DNA of 7,038 bases from Chloroflexota bacterium. Its GTDB lineage: Bacteria > Chloroflexota > Dehalococcoidia > Lucifugimonadales > Australimonadaceae. Positions 4,936 through 7,038 of this stretch are shown piece by piece (the stretch's first letter is position 1; every line of letters starts with the position of its first letter). Below the pieces are notes generated by a model. It did not search any database and was not told the origin of the DNA. It saw nothing but the letters and a program-made list of their open reading frames with translations. The position numbers and the translations under genes were made by a program. The stretch covers positions 1 through 7,038 of the forward strand of contig JAPOOH010000426.1 of assembly GCA_026713505.1 (NCBI GenBank), read 5' to 3'.

Positions 4936-6714
4936 TCACGTGCGCTGCTGGCGGTGCGATTCGATGGTGTCGCCTTCCTGGAAGTCGTTGAATCCATCGA
5001 GGGCGACGCCGCATTCATAGCCAGTGGCGACTTCGCGCACGTCGTCTTTGAAGCGGCGCAACCCTGCAATCGCCCCGTCGAAGATCACTTCGCCGCCGCG
5101 GATAACGCGCCCCTTGGCGCCCCTGGTGAGCCGTCCTTCCGTGACGTAGCAGCCCGCGCTCCTCCGGTTCCGCCCGAGCGAGAAGACGGCACGCACCTCT
5201 GCCATGCCCTCCGTCACGTCCTGCACCTGAGGTTCCAGCAGGCCATGCAGCGCCTTCTCCACGTCCTCCGTGAGGCGGTAGATGATGTCGTAGCGCCGTA
5301 TCTGCACATTGTCCTGGTCAGCGAGGCGTTGTGCGCCCTGGTCCGGGCGCACGTTGAACCCGACGACGATGGCATCCGAAGCGACAGCCAGCATCACGTC
5401 ACTCTCAGTGACCGCGCCAGTGCCGCTGTGGATCAGGCGAATCTGGGCCTCGGAGGTGCTCAGCCGGTCCAGCGCCTGCTTGACCGCGGCGACGCTCCCC
5501 TGCACGTCCGTCTTCAGGATGAGACGCAATTCCTTGGCCTGACCAGTGGATATGCGCGCGCCCATCTCCTCCAGGGTTGCACCCCGTGCGCGGTTCAGGT
5601 CTTCGCGGCGCAGCCGCTCCGCTACCGTGGAGCGCGCGGTCTTCTCGTCAGGCACGACAACGAGCCTGTCTCCCGCGCCCGGAAGGTCGCTCAGGCCCAG
5701 CACTTCGACCGGCATGGACGGTCCCGCGTCCTGCACGCGCTTCCCTTCCGCGTTGACGAGCGCTTTCACTCGCCCACGCGTGGAACCGACGACGATGTGG
5801 TCGCCCACCCGCAGCGTGCCTGTTTGCACCAGCACGCGGGCAAGCACACCACGATTGCGGTCCAGCTCCGATTCCACGACCACGCCGACGCCGGGACGTT
5901 TGGGGTTCGCCTTGAGTTCCGAAACCTCGGCGACCAGTTCGATGCTCTCCAGCAGGTCCCCGATGCCTTCGCCTGCCTTCGCGGAAACTTCGACGTCGAT
6001 CACGTCTCCGCCCCACTTCTCAACGACGAACTCGCGCTCGGAAAGCTGCCGCCGCACCCGCTCAGGGTCGGCGTTGGGGCTGTCCATCTTGTTGATGGCG
6101 ACGATGATGGGCACGTCGGCCGCCTTGATATGGTCTATGGCCTCCACGGTCTGGGGCATCACCCCGTCGTCGGCAGCCACGACCAACACTGCGATGTCCG
6201 TCACCTGCGCGCCCCTTGCGCGCATGGCGGTGAACGCCTCGTGGCCTGGTGTGTCTATGAAAGTGATGGGTGTGTCGTTGTGCAGCACCTGGTACGCGCC
6301 TATGTGCTGGGTAATGCCGCCCGCCTCCCTGGCGACAACGTTGGTCCGGCGGATCGCGTCGAGCAGGGTCGTTTTGCCGTGGTCGACGTGCCCAAGCACG
6401 GTGACGACGGCGGGACGGGACTCGAGGTCGGCGGAGTTCTCCTCGGCCACAGAACTGCCCGCGGCACTGACAGCGTCCTCCACCTTCCGCGCGGCATACC
6501 CGAACACACGCGCCACGGCTGCAGCAGTGTCGAAGTCGATGTTCTGGTTGATGCTCGCGAACACTCCTCCGCGCATGAGCTGCTTGATCACCTGGACGGG
6601 CTCTACACGCATACGCTCCGCGAACACGCCCACAGCAATCGCCTCGCCTATGGGCAGCGCTCGCAGGGTTATCCGACGAGTGGCGGTTGCTGACCTCTGT
6701 GGTTCTTCAGCCAT
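4936..6714 (-). CDS. infB: Translation initiation factor IF-2, short form
   Basis: A 592-residue GTPase that places initiator fMet-tRNA on the 30S subunit and promotes subunit joining. In order: an IF2-N domain (about 15-75, with GEAIAVGVFAERM and VIKQLMRGG), then the G domain with GHVDHGKTT (108-116, P loop), GGITQHIGAY (132-141), DTPGHEAF (154-161, switch II), NKMD (208-211) and SAK (244-246). Domain II follows (LARVLVQTGTLRVGD), then the IF2 domain III block LRLILKTDVQGSV, and a C-terminal fMet-tRNA-binding barrel (about 500-592) with GCYVTEGRLTRGAKGRVIRG. There is almost no N-terminal extension, in contrast to about 890 residues in E. coli and 716 in B. subtilis. The ATG at 6714 has AGGAG five bases upstream; the frame stays open further up, but that part overlaps ylxR and is unrelated to IF2. 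Confidence 0.98.
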   Translation of the reverse strand: MAEEPQRSATATRRITLRALPIGEAIAVGVFAERMRVEPVQVIKQLMRGGVFASINQNIDFDTAAAVARVFGYAARKVEDAVSAAGSSVAEENSADLESRPAVVTVLGHVDHGKTTLLDAIRRTNVVAREAGGITQHIGAYQVLHNDTPITFIDTPGHEAFTAMRARGAQVTDIAVLVVAADDGVMPQTVEAIDHIKAADVPIIVAINKMDSPNADPERVRRQLSEREFVVEKWGGDVIDVEVSAKAGEGIGDLLESIELVAEVSELKANPKRPGVGVVVESELDRNRGVLARVLVQTGTLRVGDHIVVGSTRGRVKALVNAEGKRVQDAGPSMPVEVLGLSDLPGAGDRLVVVPDEKTARSTVAERLRREDLNRARGATLEEMGARISTGQAKELRLILKTDVQGSVAAVKQALDRLSTSEAQIRLIHSGTGAVTESDVMLAVASDAIVVGFNVRPDQGAQRLADQDNVQIRRYDIIYRLTEDVEKALHGLLEPQVQDVTEGMAEVRAVFSLGRNRRSAGCYVTEGRLTRGAKGRVIRGGEVIFDGAIAGLRRFKDDVREVATGYECGVALDGFNDFQEGDTIESHRQQRT

Positions 6715-6719
6715 CTGCT

Positions 6720-6724
6720 CTCCT
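6720..6724 (-). promoter_or_regulatory. infB ribosome-binding site overlapping the ylxR stop codon
   Basis: AGGAG five bases before the infB ATG shares bases with the ylxR TAG (6725-6723). Ribosomes finishing ylxR would therefore cover the infB start signal, which favours translational coupling and supports choosing ATG 6714 over upstream in-frame codons. Confidence 0.7.
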
Positions 6725-7022
6725 ATCCGACGATTCGGGCGGTATCTGCGGCCGTTCGTATGCCTGCCGCGAATTCCGCCAGCCGTTCTTGGTCGCGCTG
6801 CTCGATGCGCCCACGCAGCGCCGCGGCGAGGCGTCCTCCGCGAAGCGCTGAGTCCCAGCATCCGGGCTGGCGACAGAGATAGGCGCCGCGCCCGGAGCGC
6901 TTGCCCGTGTCGTCCACGGCGCACTCACGCTCCGGCGTCATCACAATTCTGACCAGTTCGCGCTTGGAGGTCTTCACGCCGCAGATAACGCAGGAGCGCT
7001 GCGGTATGTGGCGGTTCCGCAT
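6723..7022 (-). CDS. ylxR: YlxR-family RNA-binding protein (RnpM)
   Basis: A 99-residue small basic protein of the YlxR (DUF448) family. Family marks are IPQRSCVICGVKTSKRELVR (6-25; C11, C14) and GKRSGRGAYLCRQPGC (40-55; C50, C55), with GRGAYLC as the strongest signature. The four cysteines could form a metal site, though many homologues have lost some of them. In Bacillus subtilis the orthologue, renamed RnpM, binds and modulates RNase P; in most bacteria the gene sits between nusA and infB, as its place before infB suggests here. The ATG at 7022 has GGAGGA (7032-7027) four bases upstream. The stop falls 8 bases before the infB ATG. After about residue 70 the chain is helical and less conserved. 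Confidence 0.94.
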   Translation of the reverse strand: MRNRHIPQRSCVICGVKTSKRELVRIVMTPERECAVDDTGKRSGRGAYLCRQPGCWDSALRGGRLAAALRGRIEQRDQERLAEFAAGIRTAADTARIVG

Positions 7023-7038
7023 AGTGTCCTCCGCGCAG

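Noticed and set aside
4905..5069. N-terminal extension of the rbfA frame up to 5069.
   Set aside because: It overlaps the well-conserved infB C-terminal domain and does not resemble RbfA, whose family start matches ATG 4904.
4780..6693. Long open frames on the plus strand opposite infB (for example 4780-6693 and 5546-6952), and similar ones opposite the other genes (18-929, 1815-3185, 3409-4218).
   Set aside because: They mirror strongly supported genes, have biased composition (Arg/Ser/Val/His-rich) with no recognisable motifs, and are expected from high-GC codon use.
6715..6924. N-terminal extension of the infB frame up to 6924.
   Set aside because: It lies within ylxR in another frame, is Arg-rich without IF2 similarity, and the ATG at 6714 has an excellent ribosome-binding site.

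Overview
All supported genes in this GC-rich window lie on the minus strand, so the reading order runs from high to low coordinates. Transcription probably enters from beyond position 7038, because the first gene starts 16 bases from that edge, and leaves past position 1 inside a yajQ-family gene. I found no rRNA or tRNA gene, CRISPR array, insertion sequence or phage gene.

Layout in reading order. (1) Translation cassette, 7022-3622: ylxR (an RNA-binding protein and RNase P modulator in Bacillus), infB (initiation factor IF2), rbfA (30S ribosome maturation factor) and truB (tRNA Psi55 synthase). The genes are tightly packed; the ribosome-binding site of infB covers the ylxR stop, and rbfA and truB overlap by ATGA. 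(2) A 68-residue DUF4177-like protein, 3 bases after truB. (3) A looser stretch of about 380 bases, 3411-3033, with GC-rich hairpins and a possible small two-helix membrane protein whose reading frame looks damaged or poorly bounded. (4) A lipid-glycosylation pair, 3032-1249: a PimA-like GT4 glycosyltransferase and a PgsA1-like CDP-alcohol phosphotransferase, joined by an ATGA overlap. Together they suggest synthesis of phosphatidylinositol (phosphate) and its mannosylation. (5) A metallo-beta-lactamase-fold hydrolase with a TTG start, 1154-225, followed after 15 bases by the first 69 codons of a YajQ-family protein.

Organism: a high-GC bacterium. The order ylxR-infB-rbfA-truB is conserved across bacteria. 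IF2 is only 592 residues, with almost no N-terminal extension, which argues against most Actinobacteria (IF2 commonly above 900 residues). The PI-synthase/PimA-like pair, however, resembles actinobacterial lipid genes. A Chloroflexota (Dehalococcoidia-like) source would reconcile these traits, but this is inference and not a firm assignment.

Most of the window is ordinary housekeeping sequence. I do not see convincing evidence for a new defence, mobile or signalling system. The points most worth checking are the PI/PIM-like lipid pair next to translation genes, the Asp-to-His change in the metallo-hydrolase, and the small membrane ORF with a likely frame problem.
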